A stretch of 64,000 nucleotides of DNA from NCBI RefSeq assembly GCF_041296385.1, contig NW_027184083.1:496001-560000 (forward strand). Reading direction: 5' to 3'. Position 1 is the first letter of the stretch; each line of letters opens with the position of its first letter. Below the pieces are notes generated by a model, which was not told where the DNA came from, did not search any database, and saw nothing but the letters and a program-made list of their open reading frames with translations. Both the position numbers and the translations under genes were made by a program. Source of the DNA: Aphelocoma coerulescens (taxonomy: Eukaryota; Chordata; Aves; Passeriformes; Corvidae). Of this stretch, positions 41,351-53,137 are shown piece after piece.

Positions 41351-41559
41351 TATATCTCCTGTTTTATTTTTAGTGAGCCTTCTCAGGTATACCCATGCTC
41401 TGTCTCTTCGCCCACTGACAAGAGACGGAGGGTCTAGTTTCCCTGGTTTTGAGGGAGAGGTTGTTTTGGCTCACTGCACAGATTTTGAGGGAGGAGGGGT
41501 GCACTGGGTTGAAGTGACAGATTCAGTAGAATGGGTTTTCGGCAGTGCCAGTTAGACAC

Positions 41560-42978
41560 TACCTTACTCAATTTATCCAGGGGTAAGCCATCCATCACAT
41601 CTTTGGGGATCCCCTTTTTGATGCCTAATAACCACCAATGCTGATGGTTAGAGATCTGTTTTACATTTTCTGGCTTTTCGCTATGAGGATCCCTAATGTA
41701 CCTGACACCTTTTGTTTTGTCTGATTTTTCCTCTGGGATTTTTATAGGTCCAAATTTTCTACTGTAATTAATCAGATCTTCTGCAACCTCACTCCATGTC
41801 CAAACTTTGCGATCACTGGCAGGTGAATTCGATTGTGAACCTGGCGGCTGAGAGGGGGTTGAATATGGACTAAACCCAGGATCAGTAGATCCAGTTTGGT
41901 CGCTCGGGTTTCCAAGGAATCTATCCAGCCTTTCTACGGGACCTACAGCTGCTATGGTTTTTTGAAGGACAATTGCTGTAGGTTTGAGTTATTCTGGAAG
42001 GCCTCGAATTAAAGGGGTCATCAGTTCAGGTTTAACAGGTAATTGCATGGGGGATTCATATCCAGGAGTTAACTTCCTTTCATGGATCATTTGCAGACAT
42101 GCGGCTTTGTGGACGCTTTCTAGAAGTTGGTGGGGGGTACCAACTATAGCTAAAGGGTCTCCCCTTTCTAACGGATTGAGTCCCCCGGCCCAGAAAGCTG
42201 CACGCTGAGTCAGGGACCATGTGCCATGTTTGTCTCCTGTTGTCAAGAAAACTCCATGTCCCCAGTATCCACTGGCCTCCTGTTCAGTTAATTGAATTTG
42301 GTCTCCTCCAGTGAGGGACACTCGGAAAACATATTCCGTCTCAGATTCATGGGGGAGCCGCCCATACTCCTTTTTTAATCTAGCCAATTCAACAGCAGTG
42401 TATGGTATTTGTTTAGTGGTGATATGCGTTTCAAAATCTTCATCATTGATATAATTATATTCTGTTTTAATCAGAGGTCTCATACGAGGGCAGCAGTTTT
42501 CCTCACAATTTTTCATTAGCATTAGTTCTTTCTGGGGGTATATTTGGTTAATGTGAGGAGTTTCCTTTTCCTCTGACTCTTTTGGTGAGTCAGTATTCTT
42601 TGAATTCCTAAAGTATTCCTCTTTTAAAGCAGCCTCTAGCAAATGATTTTTATTCTTCTCTTCATCTAATTGTTTCTGTAAAATCTCCACTAGGTTTTGA
42701 AGGGAATCTATGATTGCTTTCTCCTCAGTACATCGCTTTAAGCGATGATCTATAGCTGCCGCAAGGCATGCCCGTAAAACAGAGCAGATTATGGTTTTAT
42801 TTCGGCCAAATTTAAATCTAGTCTCATGTTGTAAAGAACATACTCTATCAGTCACATAATCCAAATTAAACCAGTTATTTTGAGCCCATTCTTCCCCTCC
42901 CGGAGAGGGCCGGGCATTATGTTTTGCTAGCAGAGCATAAAACGCAGCTTTAACTTTTGCACTGGGGTTTTCAGTCAT
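41560..42978 (-). pseudogene. gag: ERV-D gag
   Basis: ATG at 42978 begins 329 open codons. An N-terminal helical domain is followed by a predicted coiled coil (residues about 85-125, rich in E, K, L and N), a linker, then a capsid-like region (LARLKKEYGRLP, GYWGHGVFL). The frame breaks near 41989, and a second stretch to about 41560 is P, S and K rich. No CCHC zinc knuckle is visible. No myristoylation site. The lineage is not one I can name with confidence. Confidence 0.75.
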
Positions 42979-43411
42979 TTTATGAAGGGATCAAAACTAC
43001 CACAGGAAGGTACAGGTTACACACTGCGACACACACAGCTTCCCTGTGTCTCCCTTCACTTCCCTGGGTGGGTGAAGAGACCAAATCTGCTTGGGAGGTA
43101 CTCCTTAAGTTACTTATGGTTGTCTCTTCACTACACCAAGCAGTCCAAAATCACACACACACAGCAAAAAACAGTTCCCCCTTTTACACTAAGAGATCTT
43201 TTGCAAAAAATCTGAAGACAGAGCCCTCAACTGAGTATGGGGTGCTTTTCAACCCAGGCGTGTGCAGTTTGCGGGAAATTCGAGTCATCCCCCTTGCTTT
43301 CTAGACACCGCTCACCCTTTTCGGGGTGTCGGGCTAGGTGCGGCTGGAGCGAAATGTCCTTCCCCTATTACAGACTACACACAACCTAGCAACCCCTTCT
43401 GTCTGTCAGAT

Positions 43412-43429
43412 CCTGTCCGTGACGCCAGT
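43412..43429 (-). promoter_or_regulatory. ERV-D primer-binding site, tRNA not assigned
   Basis: On the minus strand TGGCGTCACGGACAGGAT follows the 5' LTR after TTAAAC. I cannot match it to a tRNA with confidence. Confidence 0.6.
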
Positions 43430-43435
43430 TTAATG

Positions 43436-44108
43436 TCACGATCCGCTAATAAAAGCGGGGGTCGTGATGGTTCATTTATCAATCTCAGAGTGTAAAAGGA
43501 CACAAGAGATTTCAGTTTTAATCAGAACAGTGCACCTGTATTAAGTGCCCACAACACAGTTATGCAATAGAAGAGAGAAAAAGAGAGAGAGATAAAGAAA
43601 CAGAAAGTAGAGAGGAAGAAAAAGAGGGGGGGGCAATAGCTACCAACGGATGAGACAAAGTCCTCGTGGTCTTCCGCCAATAGATTCGTCTTCTTTCTGT
43701 GGGGAGATCTCTGGCTCAGTTATTTCGAAAAGTCCCTTTATAGTCCTTTTCAGAACGACGGGCAACTGGCCAGGAAGTTGGGAAATCCACAGCCGTTGTT
43801 ATGGGGCCCGTTGCTTTGGGAAACAGGTACAGGACAGACGTACAAGACAGGTGTACCGGAGAGGTGTACAGGACAGGTCATTCCTTTCTGCTTCAGTGCA
43901 GTCCTTCCCGCTTGGGCAGCAAGAACGGCACAGTCCATTGTTACCTGCACTAATTTTCCTCAGGAATGCGTACCAGTTCCCAGTGGGCACACCTGCAGGC
44001 AATACTTGGAATACATCCCACCTCAGCAGGGCCAGGACTCCTGTGTTCAGTCTCTGTCCTCGGCGATGATCGTGAGGCAGATGAGGGATCTTCGGACTGT
44101 CTCTTACA
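43436..44108 (-). repeat. ERV-D 5' LTR
   Basis: 673 bp, partner of 35833-36505. Confidence 0.88.
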
Positions 44109-44129
44109 CCCCCATCACCAGCTGTAATA
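44109..44129 (+). repeat. ERV-B 3' LTR, last 21 bases
   Basis: CCCCATCACCAGCTGTAATA matches the end of the ERV-B 5' LTR (20794-20813), and GAAAAG (44130-44135) follows as the right target copy. Confidence 0.82.
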
Positions 44130-45778
44130 GAAAAGCCTCTGCAAAAACCCACTGTTAATTCCCTTATACCCTCTTCCAACCCCTGTGTCCCTGACCCCTC
44201 TTCCCCTACGCTGGAAAACACAGCTAGAGCAGACTGCTTTTTAGCACAGGAGAGCTATCGTCCTCCTGGCTCACCCGTGTTTCCTCAGCACCCTGCCTTG
44301 GATGGGAATCCGGTGCCCATCCCAGGACCTTTCCAACCCTACTTCTCCACTCTTTTGTCCCCAGTTTCTAGCCCTCATGTTTTAAGTGCACGTAAAAACC
44401 TCTTCTCCCCAGATCTCTTTGTTCCCAGGGACAGCCATTGCCATGTGCTCGCAGCCCGGGAAAAACCCCTCCCCCCAACCCCTTTTCTCCAAGTTTGTTT
44501 GTCTTCAATAATGGCGGACGCAATGTTTCTTCATCTCCAAACTATACCTCCCACAATCCCTTTCTCCCCCACCCCACAAATCCCTTCTTGTCCCCATCCC
44601 CTCCCACTCCTGCTTCAGAACCTGACCCCGCCCCCAACCCCGCCCCCACAGTGTCACTTTTCACCCCTCCCTCTGTTCCCGCCCATGACTCAAGTACCAC
44701 CCCTGCCTCCCACAACCCTGCCCCCAACGCCTCCCCTCCTCCCGCCGCGTCTCTGCCTCCACTCCCCGCCCCTGCCCCTCCACTCCCTGCCCCTGCTTCC
44801 CATTGTCCCTCCCCAGGTTCCCACAATCATGTGGGAAGCCTAAATCCGGGAACTCAGGGCTACCAGGAAGTAACTCCAACTGCTCCTACTACACTCTCTC
44901 GTACTAGCAATGGAGCAAACCCTGGCTGGACCCCCTTTCCTTATTCTAATATTAAGGATTTGTGCAAGGCAGTTAAGGAGTTTGGAATGCATAGTATTTA
45001 TTTTAAGAGCCTTTTAAGTGCTACTTTTGCAACTCACTTACTTGTACCTCATGATTTAATTACAATTATGCAATCTCTACTCACACCTGGTGATTTTATG
45101 ATGTGGAAAAAGCAATGGAAAATAATTTTTTCTGATTTATTAAAAATTTTGTGGCAAACTCCAGATAATTACCTGGGCATGGACAACAATTATATCACAT
45201 TAGACCTTTTATCTGGTGACAATAATATGGCAAATCCTCAAAAACAAGCAATGCTTATCCCTCGTCCAGTTCTTACTGAAATCACATGTGCTGCTGAAAA
45301 GGCCTTAACATTACTACCATCGCAAACTCCTACCTCTCATTATACCAACATCAAACAATTGCCAAATGAAAATATTATTCACTTTTATAACCGTTTGTGC
45401 GAAGCTGTCTTTTCCCAGGTCCCTAATCCTGACCTCCAACAAGCGTTCCTACTCGAACTGCTCCAAGTTAATACGAATGATGCTTGCAAACAAGTCATCC
45501 TCACTCTTCCTTTGCGCCCTACTCCGACTGTTGAATCCATCCTCGAAGTCTGTACAAAGAAGGTGCAGCTGAACACAGCTCTTCCCTTTTTGAAAAAAGT
45601 GGGGATGGTTGGGGAGGTTGTGGAGAATGCTATGGGTACAGGGGAAACTCAATCGCCAGGTAACCTTATATGTTATTGTCAGAAAAAGGGACATGTAGCT
45701 TGCCACTGCAGAACAATTATAATTGCTGATAAAAACTCTTCAAAGACTGTTTCCCCAGGTCAACAGCAGGGAAACTAG
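44130..45778 (+). pseudogene. gag: ERV-C gag, rest: spacer, capsid and damaged nucleocapsid
   Basis: Continues the frame cut at 20273. A long pyrimidine-rich stretch (to about 44870) encodes proline-rich spacer with a frame change. Capsid runs from about 44920 (NGANPGWTPFPYSNIKDLC) with a QLPNENIIHFYNRLCEA stretch near 45358 at the major-homology position. The nucleocapsid motif near 45667 reads ICYCQKKGHVACHC. The first Cys of the CCHC pattern is Ile, so zinc binding is doubtful. It ends at 45776-45778. Confidence 0.82.
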
Positions 45779-45779
45779 C

Positions 45780-46554
45780 AACTCAACGCGTCCTAACAGC
45801 TCCGTGTTCAGACATAAATAGGGCTGCAAACAAAGCAACTTGGACTTCTGGACTCAGGTTTAAGGTAACCTGTGCTGAAACACACCATTTTAACAACAAC
45901 AAACAGACTGTAATACCCATCTCATTCCAGAATGTGGACCACATGCAAGACTTTACATACCTTTTTGTTATTGGAGACACTTGGGAAACACCTGCTGGGA
46001 TAGAGGTTACACCTACACTCATGAAAGTGGATCAGAACGGGTGTTCTAACCTAATTGTACAATGTATATATACGCTGTACTTCATGCCAAAGGGTCAAGT
46101 CATTGCACAGGCCATTCCACTGCCCAAATACCTGCCCACAGATGGTCATATCCCAGCCATCTGTTGGACTGAGGTTTTGGGAAACGACAAACCTGTAATC
46201 GAATGTAAGCTCGGTCACAAATCACATAAAATCAGTATAATGGGAATGATAGACACAGGGGCTGATGTGTCTGTCATTCCATTTGATAAGTGGCCTGAGC
46301 AATGGGAGTTACAATCTCAGGGCATCATACATGGGATTGGAGGTACCCAAATTGCGAAGCAATCCAAATACACCATCCAATTTGAAGGTCCTGAAGGACA
46401 AATAGCGACACTTCGTCCATACATCCTAGACACCAAATTCACCCTGTGGGGAAGGGATGCCATGTCTCAGTGGGGAACAAAAATTGATATCACCCCTAGA
46501 TATCAAAATTTTCTCTTGTGGCCGCTGGAGCAGAGTGCCATCCAGGAAAATTAA
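45780..46554 (+). pseudogene. pro: ERV-C dUTPase-like region and protease
   Basis: The dUTPase-like part is worn. From 45934 a frame of 206 codons includes a KGQVIAQAIPL segment (motif-4-like) and the protease active site MIDTGADVSVIP near 46246, with a GRDAMSQWG end near 46456. It overlaps the start of pol, as in ERV-E. The protease half looks intact. Confidence 0.8.
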
Positions 46555-48423
46555 CTTGGAAAACAGATGAACCAGTGTGGATTAACCAGTGGTCGCTAAA
46601 ACAAGAAAACTTAGAGGCACTCAAAACATTAGTAGCTGAACAATTGGCTAAAGGAAATATAGTTCCAACTAACAGCCCATGGAACACACCCGTGTTTGTA
46701 ATACAAAAACCGGGAAAGAACAAATACAGGCTACTCCAAGACCTGAGAGAAATTAATAAGGTTATTGAAGACATGGGACCCCTTCAACCAGGTATGCCAT
46801 CACCTTCAATGCTCCCACAACATTGGCATTTAGCTGTTCTTGACATTAAAGCTTGCTTCTTTCATATTCCATTCCACCCTGCAGATGCCCCTTGATTTGC
46901 ATTTTCTGTGCCCTCTATTAATCATGAAACTCCCATGGAATGTTACCATTGGCTTGTGCTTCCCCAAGGTATGAAAAATGCCCCAACTCTCTGCCAAGAG
47001 TATATTGCTAAAATTCTATCTCCCATCCGTGCCAAAGCAGAGAAAGCCATCATCCTACATTACATGGATGATGTGCTGGTGTGTGCTCCCAATTATCAGT
47101 ATCTCGAGCAGACACTTAACATGGTGATTGAGGCCCTAGAGGCCAAGGGCTTTGAATTACAACCTGAAAAAATGCAGAGAACAAGCCTTTGGAAATACCT
47201 CGGACTCAAAATCACAGAGACCTCTATCACCCCAACACCCGTCACCATTAATAATAACCCGAAAACACTAGAGGAAGTACAACAGATCTGTGGGACACTG
47301 AAGTATTTAAGGTCCTGGTTAGGACTCACCACAGAGGATGTAGCTCCTATTGCAAACCTGTTAAAAGGGGAAGGTGGTCCAGCATCCCCTAGATCCCTGA
47401 CAGAAGAGGCGAGGCAGTCTCTCAAAAAGATACAAGAGATCATTTCCACCAGACAAGCACACAGGTATCAGCCCTCCCTAGTCTTTAAGCTTGTCATTCT
47501 AGGGAAGGCACCACGCTTTCACGACCTCATATTTCAGTGGGACAAAGAGCAGAAGGAACCCCTCATCATAATTGAGTGGGTTTTCCTTCCACTCCAACCT
47601 CCTAAAACCATCACACAGCCACAAGAACTAATGGCAAAAATTATCATGCAGGGTAGAGCAAGGCTCCGCAGCCTGGCAGGATGTGACTTTGCATGCATCG
47701 ACTTACCTGTAACAACTGCCACATTAGAGCACCGACTTCAAAATAATATAAATTTACAATTTGCATTAGATAGTTACTCAGGCCAAATATCAAATCATTA
47801 CCCAAAACATGGCATATTTAATCTGGCATTCTCTTACATCCCTCGAGAGATTCAAAGTAGAAAACCCCTGGATGCAATCACCATTTTTACCGATGCTTCA
47901 AGAAAAAGAAAGAAGTCCATGGTCACATGGAAAAATCCAAAGACGCAAAAGTGGGAATCTGACATCAAGGTAATCCAGGGATCACCACAAGTAGCTGAAC
48001 TAGCAGCTGTCGTTGGAGCATTTGAGAGGTTCAAAGAACCCTTTAATTTGGTCACTGACTCAGCATATGCAGCTGGATTAACTGTTAGAGCTGAGCATGC
48101 TCTCCTAAAAGAAATCTCAAACAAAAAAATTTATGATGTGCTCTCAAAGCTAATTTATTTGATTTCCCACAGATAGCATCCCTATTTTGTCATGCATGTG
48201 AGGTCACATACAAACCTGCCAGGATTTATTGCAGAAGGTAATTGTAGAGCTGATGCCCTGGCTATGCCAGAAGACATAGTTCTATCAGGCGACTTACCAA
48301 AGCACCCCCAAGTTTTTGAACAAGCAAAATTGAGCCATGCTATGTACCATGAAAATATAACTGCTGTTATCCGCATGTTCCATCTGTCGTGGACATAGGC
48401 AAAAGCAATAGTGGCAACATGTC
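46518..48423 (+). pseudogene. pol: ERV-C pol: reverse transcriptase, RNase H and integrase start
   Basis: RT is interrupted by TGA at 46893-46895 (after ADAP), then continues from 46908 with LPQGMKNAP and the active site YMDD near 47068. RNase H has TIFTDASRK, ELAAVV, LVTDSAYAAG and NCRADALA. A stop at 48174-48176 lies near its end. Integrase begins near 48240 with the HHCC histidines and is cut at 48423 by the palindromic element. Two isolated stops and the insertions are the main defects. Confidence 0.85.
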
Positions 48424-51005
48424 TGTAGTGGTGTCATAGGTTAGCAAGCATAGTCCCGGAAGGGATGTCCTTGCCAAGGGGTGCTTACAGCTTCTTCTGG
48501 GACCTGATAGAACCTATCAGCAGCCAGTTTGAATATGGACAATTCTTTAAGCCACTTAAAGCTGTGACTGCCTCTGTGATACACACTTAAGAATAGACAA
48601 ACTCCCCCCCCAAGCTCTCTCTCATTTCCAGTGCTGGGACAGGTGGCTGCAGGGCCCGAGTGGGGGCCAGGAGGCCAGGCCAGGCCCTGCTTGGGCCAAG
48701 CCGGGCTGGGCCAAGGCCATCCTGAAGCCGATGGACCTTTTCCATCTGTGGAACCGCCCCTGCCACTTCCTTGCCGTGGGCAGCCGGAGCTGCTCAGCTC
48801 TCCCCCCTCTACACTGCGATAAGAAAAATTCAACATTCCAGCTGCAAAGCTGCAAGGCTGAGGTGAGATTAACCCTTTTATTGCTGTGAAGAGCTGAAAA
48901 CCTGAGGGAAGAGAAAGAGGAGATGCTTAAAGCTGAAATTCTGTTGAGAAGCTATGATATATCAGAGTATCCCGGTGTAATTTCATGAAGATATGGGGGG
49001 TGGAGTGTTCAACTCGTAAGCAAAAGCACCTGCGCTGAGATAGGCAGATGCTGACGCAGCTGTAATTTCATGAGAAGTTTGGACAGGGAGAGATGGACCA
49101 GATGAGGACTTTTGCTCCAAACGGGAAAGGAGGAAACCTCAGTTCCTAGAGATGCTCCCAGAGATAGTCCTAACGATGAAGATGAGGAAGACCCTTTGCT
49201 CCCAGGGAAGGAGAAGAGCCTCTGGTTTTTGTTTCTGAATGGCTCAACCTTAAAATTATACCCCAAAAACCTTCAAGAGTGGATCCTCGAAAGCAGTTGC
49301 GGGAAAAGCTGCAAGTCGGGGGAAGAGACTCACATGCAGGCAGAGAGACTCCTCTTCCTAAATGGACTGAACAATATTTGGAAGTGGGCAGCTGTCTCGT
49401 TGTGATGCTGTTTTCATAGCACGAGCAAGAAGAGACTTCTCTTTCTAAATGGACTGAACAAGGTTATTAGGGAAGTGGTAAACCGACTGAACATCTTAAG
49501 GGTTGTCCTTTTACATTGTCAGAGGGAGAAGGGAGGAAGGGGGAGAGAAGGAGGAGAGTTCTGAAGGTATGGTATAATTTTTTCCCCCTCTTTTAGGTCT
49601 GTTAATAAACTTTTTTATATTCTTTCAAGTTTGGTCCCTGCTTTGCATTTCTCCTAATTCTTATCTCACAGGAGATAAACAGTAATGAGTATTTAGGACC
49701 AAACCACTACACTAAATTGGTGTTTCCGCCCGGTTGCAAACCCAACCCGCGACAAGTGGTTTTGTCCAAAATACTCATTACTGTTTATCTTCTGTGAGAT
49801 AAGAATTAGGAAAAATGCAAAGCAGGCACCAACTTTGAAAGAATATAAAAAAGTTTATTAACAGACCTAAAAGAGGGGGAAAAAATTATACCATACCTTC
49901 AGAACTCTCCTCCTTCTCTCCCCCTTCCTCCCTTCTCCCTCTGACAATGTAAAAAGACAACCCTTAAGATGTTCAGTCTGTTTACCACTTCCATAATAAC
50001 CTTATTCAGTCCATTTAGAAAGAGAAGTCTCTTCTTGCTCGTGCTGTGAAAACATTATCACAACGAGACAGCCGCCCACTTCCAAATATTGTTCAGTCCA
50101 TTTAAGAAGAGGTCTCTCTGCTTGCATGTGAGTCCCTTCCCCTGACTTGCAGCTTTTCCCGCAACTGCTTTCGAGGGTCCACTCTTGAAGGTTTTTGGGG
50201 TAAAATTTTAAGGTTGAGCCGTTCAGAAAGAAGAACAGAGGCCCTTCTCCTTCCCTGGGAGCAAAGGGTCTTCCTCATCTTCATCTTTAGGACTATCTCT
50301 GGGAGCATGCCTAGGAACTGAGGTTTCTCCTTTCCCATTTGGAGCAAAAGTCCTCATCTGGTCCATCTCTCCCTGTCCAAACTTCTCATGAAATTACAGC
50401 TGCGTCAGCATCTGCCTATCTCAGCGCAGGTGCTTTTGCTTACGAGTTGAACACTCCACCCCCCATATCTTCATGAAATTACACCGGGATACTCTGATAT
50501 ATCATAGCTTCTCAACAGAATTTCAGCTTTAAGCATCTCCTCTTTCTCTTCCCTCAGGTTTTCAGCTCTTCACAGCAATAAAAGGGTTAATCTCACCTCG
50601 GCCTTGCAGCTGGAATGTTGCTTATCGCAGTGTGGAGATGGGAGAGCCAAGCCACTCCGGCTGCCCACAGCAGCGCTGTGGGGCGTTTCCACGGATGGAA
50701 CAGGCCCATGGCTATAGGATGGCTGTGGCCCAGCCCGGCCTGGCCTGAGCAGGGCCTGGACTGGGCCCACTGGACCCCACACGGGGCCTGCAGCCACCTG
50801 TCCCAGCACTGGAAACAAAAGAGAGAGCTTGGGGGGGGGGGGAGTTTGTCTATTCTTAAGTGTGTATCACAGAGGTGGTCACAACTTTAAGTGGCTTAAA
50901 GAATTGTCCATATTCAAACTGGCCAGCTGATAGGTTCTGTCAGGTCATGGGGGGAAGCTGTAAGAAGACCATCCCTTCCGGGACTATGCTTGCTAACCTA
51001 TGACA
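48424..51005. mobile_element. Palindromic LTR-P element: LTR, primer site, inverted LTR
   Basis: A 1288-bp LTR (48424-49711, plus) is followed by 39 bases holding a primer site, then an inverted copy (about 49751-51005). Flanks are ATGTC on both sides (48419-48423 and 51006-51010), so the whole palindrome integrated as one unit into ERV-C integrase. The left LTR has TGTAGTGG and CCACTACA ends. The right arm lacks the outer eight bases and ends CCTATGACA. No gag or pol is present. A truncated relative is at 62833-62966. Confidence 0.85.
49718..49735 (+). promoter_or_regulatory. LTR-P primer-binding site, tRNA-Val type
   Basis: TGGTGTTTCCGCCCGGTT is complementary to the 3' end of vertebrate tRNA-Val (ending CGGAAACACCA). 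It lies in the centre of the palindrome. Confidence 0.75.
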
Positions 51006-51611
51006 ATGTCCCAACTGCCAGGAGCTACAGCTTCCATCACTGGGCAGTGGGGTCAATCCCAGAGGCATTAACAATGGTCAAATGTGGCAGATGGACGTCA
51101 CACATTTCCCTGAATTTGGGAGATTAAAATATGTTCATGTTTCTATTGATATCTTCTCTGGTGATTTGTATGCCTCTGCACATGCAGGTGAAAAAGCTAA
51201 GGACGTTGAAAAACATCTTGTCCAAGATTTTGCTGTGCTCGGTATACCTGAAGAGATAAAAACTGATAATGGACCTGCCTACTCCTCTCAGGAGTTTAAA
51301 AACTTCCGTCAGCAGTGGGGATTCCGACATGTTACAGGTATTCCTTACTCCCCAACTGGACAAGGCATTGTTGAATGTGCCCATCAAACCCTCAAGCGAA
51401 TGCTGCTACAACAGTCAGGGACCACCAAACTCAACTCACCTGTCCTCAGACTCAGCAAAGCACTGCTTACCATAAACTTCCTGAATGGCACCTTTGAAGG
51501 TCAAAACCCACCCATCTATCATCATTTCCAGAACACCGGGAGACAGAAAATGAAGGAGAATCCAGAAGTCCTGATCCGGGACCCAGAGACTCAAAAAATC
51601 CAAGGACCTGT
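51006..51611 (+). pseudogene. pol: ERV-C integrase core
   Basis: Resumes after the palindrome with the zinc-ligand CPNC (51004-51020), then D in QMDVTH, D in KTDNGPAY and E in GIVECAHQ. All three catalytic residues are kept. The frame is cut at about 51610 by a minus-strand LTR-I. Confidence 0.85.
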
Positions 51612-52141
51612 TGTGCTAGTTTGAAAACAAACCAGTGGGAGGCACCAAGTCAGAATAACAATTTAATGGAAATTAAAGAAAAGGAAAAGAAAGTAAAAGA
51701 AAACACTGACAGAGTCAAGATACAACCTGAGTCCCTGTTAGGCAGGGTGGTGGTAGCAGTCCTCTGAAGCAGTGATCCTGTAGTAGAAGGGGTCTGCTCT
51801 TCCTCAGAAAGTCCAGTGGTGGCTGTGTAGCTTCTGTCCTCTGGAAATCCAGTGGAAAGAGTGTCTCTGGTGCTCAGTCCCAGATTATATCCACGATGGG
51901 ATGCTTGGTTCCTCCCTCTGGGTGGAGCATCCACAATGGGGTAATGCAGTCATGAGGCCAAGTGTTGATTAGGCTCATTAACAGAAGATAGTCCGGAGGG
52001 AGTTATCTCTGAGTCATGCGGCAGGACAATGATGGGCCATTAACAGCAAGATAGTCTGGGGGGAGGAGGCAAGGAAACACTGCCCCACCTGATTTCCACA
52101 GCTCATGAGGATGGTAATAGAATACACTTCAACCCAGGACA
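51612..52141 (-). repeat. Solo LTR-I (minus strand) in ERV-C integrase
   Basis: 530 bp, minus-strand copy of the family at 62039-62598: on the minus strand TGTCCTGGGTTG to CTAGCACA. The integrase frame resumes directly after it. No clear target duplication: the flanks CCTGT and CCATA share only three of five bases. Confidence 0.82.
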
Positions 52142-52360
52142 CCATACAAACTTGTAACTTGGGGACGTGGGTATGTCAGTGTATCTGCCCCTCAAGGACT
52201 GAGGTGGATTCCAGGGAAATGGATAAAACCTTATGTCACTTCCTCAAAAGTTAAGGAGGTTAAAACTGCCTCCTGGAGGAGGTGCCGTAAAAAAGATCCT
52301 GGTTTTGCACCCTCATGTAAACCCCTTACTCCAGATTTTGATGTTAATCCCTTAAATTAA
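52142..52360 (+). pseudogene. pol: ERV-C integrase C-terminal domain
   Basis: Continues with YKLVTWGRGYVSVSA and RWIPGKW, then a basic end (WRRCRKK) and stops near 52359. The order across 51006-51611 and 52142-52360 shows that one domain was split by LTR-I. Confidence 0.8.
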
Positions 52361-52612
52361 GTTGCCCTGTTTTGCACTCACGTTTTGCACTGTATTTTGT
52401 AAATCTTAGTCCTGATACTCCATACCATAGATGTCCTGACTAACCCCCTGAGTTTTAACTGGGGAACTAGTTTAAAGACATCCTAGGTACTGTCGAGTCG
52501 TAGGGATGATAGATTCCAATTATGCTTTGCACTGTTGTTTTGTTACTGTTCTATGCACTTTTAAGTTACTAAGAGTTACAACCCAGCTTTAAAGAAAAAA
52601 AAAATAGGGAAT
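52361..52612 (+). other. ERV-C 3' untranslated region and polypurine tract
   Basis: No env and no coding is seen. The tract at 52593-52612 (AAGAAAAAAAAAATAGGGAA) serves as polypurine tract directly before the LTR. Confidence 0.6.
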
Positions 52613-53089
52613 TGTTGCTGCCTGTTCTGAGCTTCCCCTCCCCATCCCCCAGACACTTGCCTCTGCCATGTGCTCCGAGCTCCTTGTTCTAAGCGCGGGG
52701 AAAACCAAATGTAACTCAAACTCTTTAGCAGTGTCTGATTGGCTGGTCACCCCGCGTCTTCCCCCAGTCCTCCCCTTTCCCCTTCTCCGAATAAAAGAGA
52801 TGATCAAGGGAGGTCCCACCCTCTCTTGGCTCTGCTACCTTTCTGCAAACATCTCTTGTCTTCTGTTTCTTTTGAAAGCTTCTAACTGCAGGAAATTGAG
52901 CGAGCAGAGAGCTATATTTCTCCCTCTTTGTTTCTGCTGGTGGTATTTGCTTTGCAGCTGATACAGGTACCGATTTTAGAGCTACTAAAGTGCTAGATTG
53001 CCCGTGCTACCTCTCTGGGTTGCTCAAGGCTTTCTAAGGCATTGAAATACAAGTGCTAGCCGGTAAAAAGCTGAAAAGATACCTCCTCA
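52613..53089 (+). repeat. ERV-C 3' LTR
   Basis: 477 bp, same length as the 5' LTR and the same ends. About 4% different by eye. Confidence 0.88.
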
Positions 53090-53137
53090 GTTATTCTGAC
53101 TTGGTGCCTCCCACTGGTTTGTTTTCAAACTAGTACA
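53090..53137 (+). repeat. LTR-I, right part of the copy split by ERV-C
   Basis: GTTATTCTGACTTGG to AACTAGTACA matches the end of the intact LTR-I (62551-62598). Confidence 0.8.

Larger units (their letters stand above)
35833..44108 (-). mobile_element. ERV-D: minus-strand provirus inside the ERV-B 3' LTR
   Basis: Two 673-bp LTRs (35833-36505 and 43436-44108) enclose gag, protease, RT-RNase H-integrase and a shortened env in minus orientation. LTR difference is around 15 positions by eye. RT has YIDD instead of YMDD, and gag lacks a zinc knuckle, which suggests a class III-like or otherwise distinct lineage. Its insertion site is the ERV-B 3' LTR near GGGTCAGAGCC. The left junction carries extra bases copied from its own primer-site region. 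Confidence 0.87.
20274..44129 (+). mobile_element. ERV-B: beta-like provirus inside ERV-C, carrying ERV-E and ERV-D
   Basis: The 5' LTR is 20274-20813; the 3' LTR is 35312-35823 plus 44109-44129, split by ERV-D. A perfect GAAAAG duplication (20268-20273 and 44130-44135) places it in ERV-C gag. It encodes gag, dUTPase-protease, pol and a small env remnant, all damaged. ERV-E is inserted in the protease region. Own length without insertions is about 8 kb. Confidence 0.9.
19117..53089 (+). mobile_element. ERV-C: beta-like provirus expanded to 34 kb by nested insertions
   Basis: LTRs of 477 bp at both ends (19117-19593 and 52613-53089) enclose gag, pro and pol of one beta-like virus, split by ERV-B (20274-44129), a palindromic LTR element (48424-51005) and a minus-strand LTR-I (51612-52141). 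It sits in LTR-I with TTATT on both sides (19112-19116 and 53091-53095). Without the insertions it would be a provirus of about 7 kb. No env is present between integrase and the 3' LTR. Confidence 0.85.

Noticed and set aside
48631..48822. Small G/P-rich frames inside the LTR-P arms
   Set aside because: They lie in U3 of a non-coding LTR, and the two arms do not preserve the same frames.
49112..49405. 97-codon frame in LTR-P
   Set aside because: It is broken in the other arm and has no recognisable domain.
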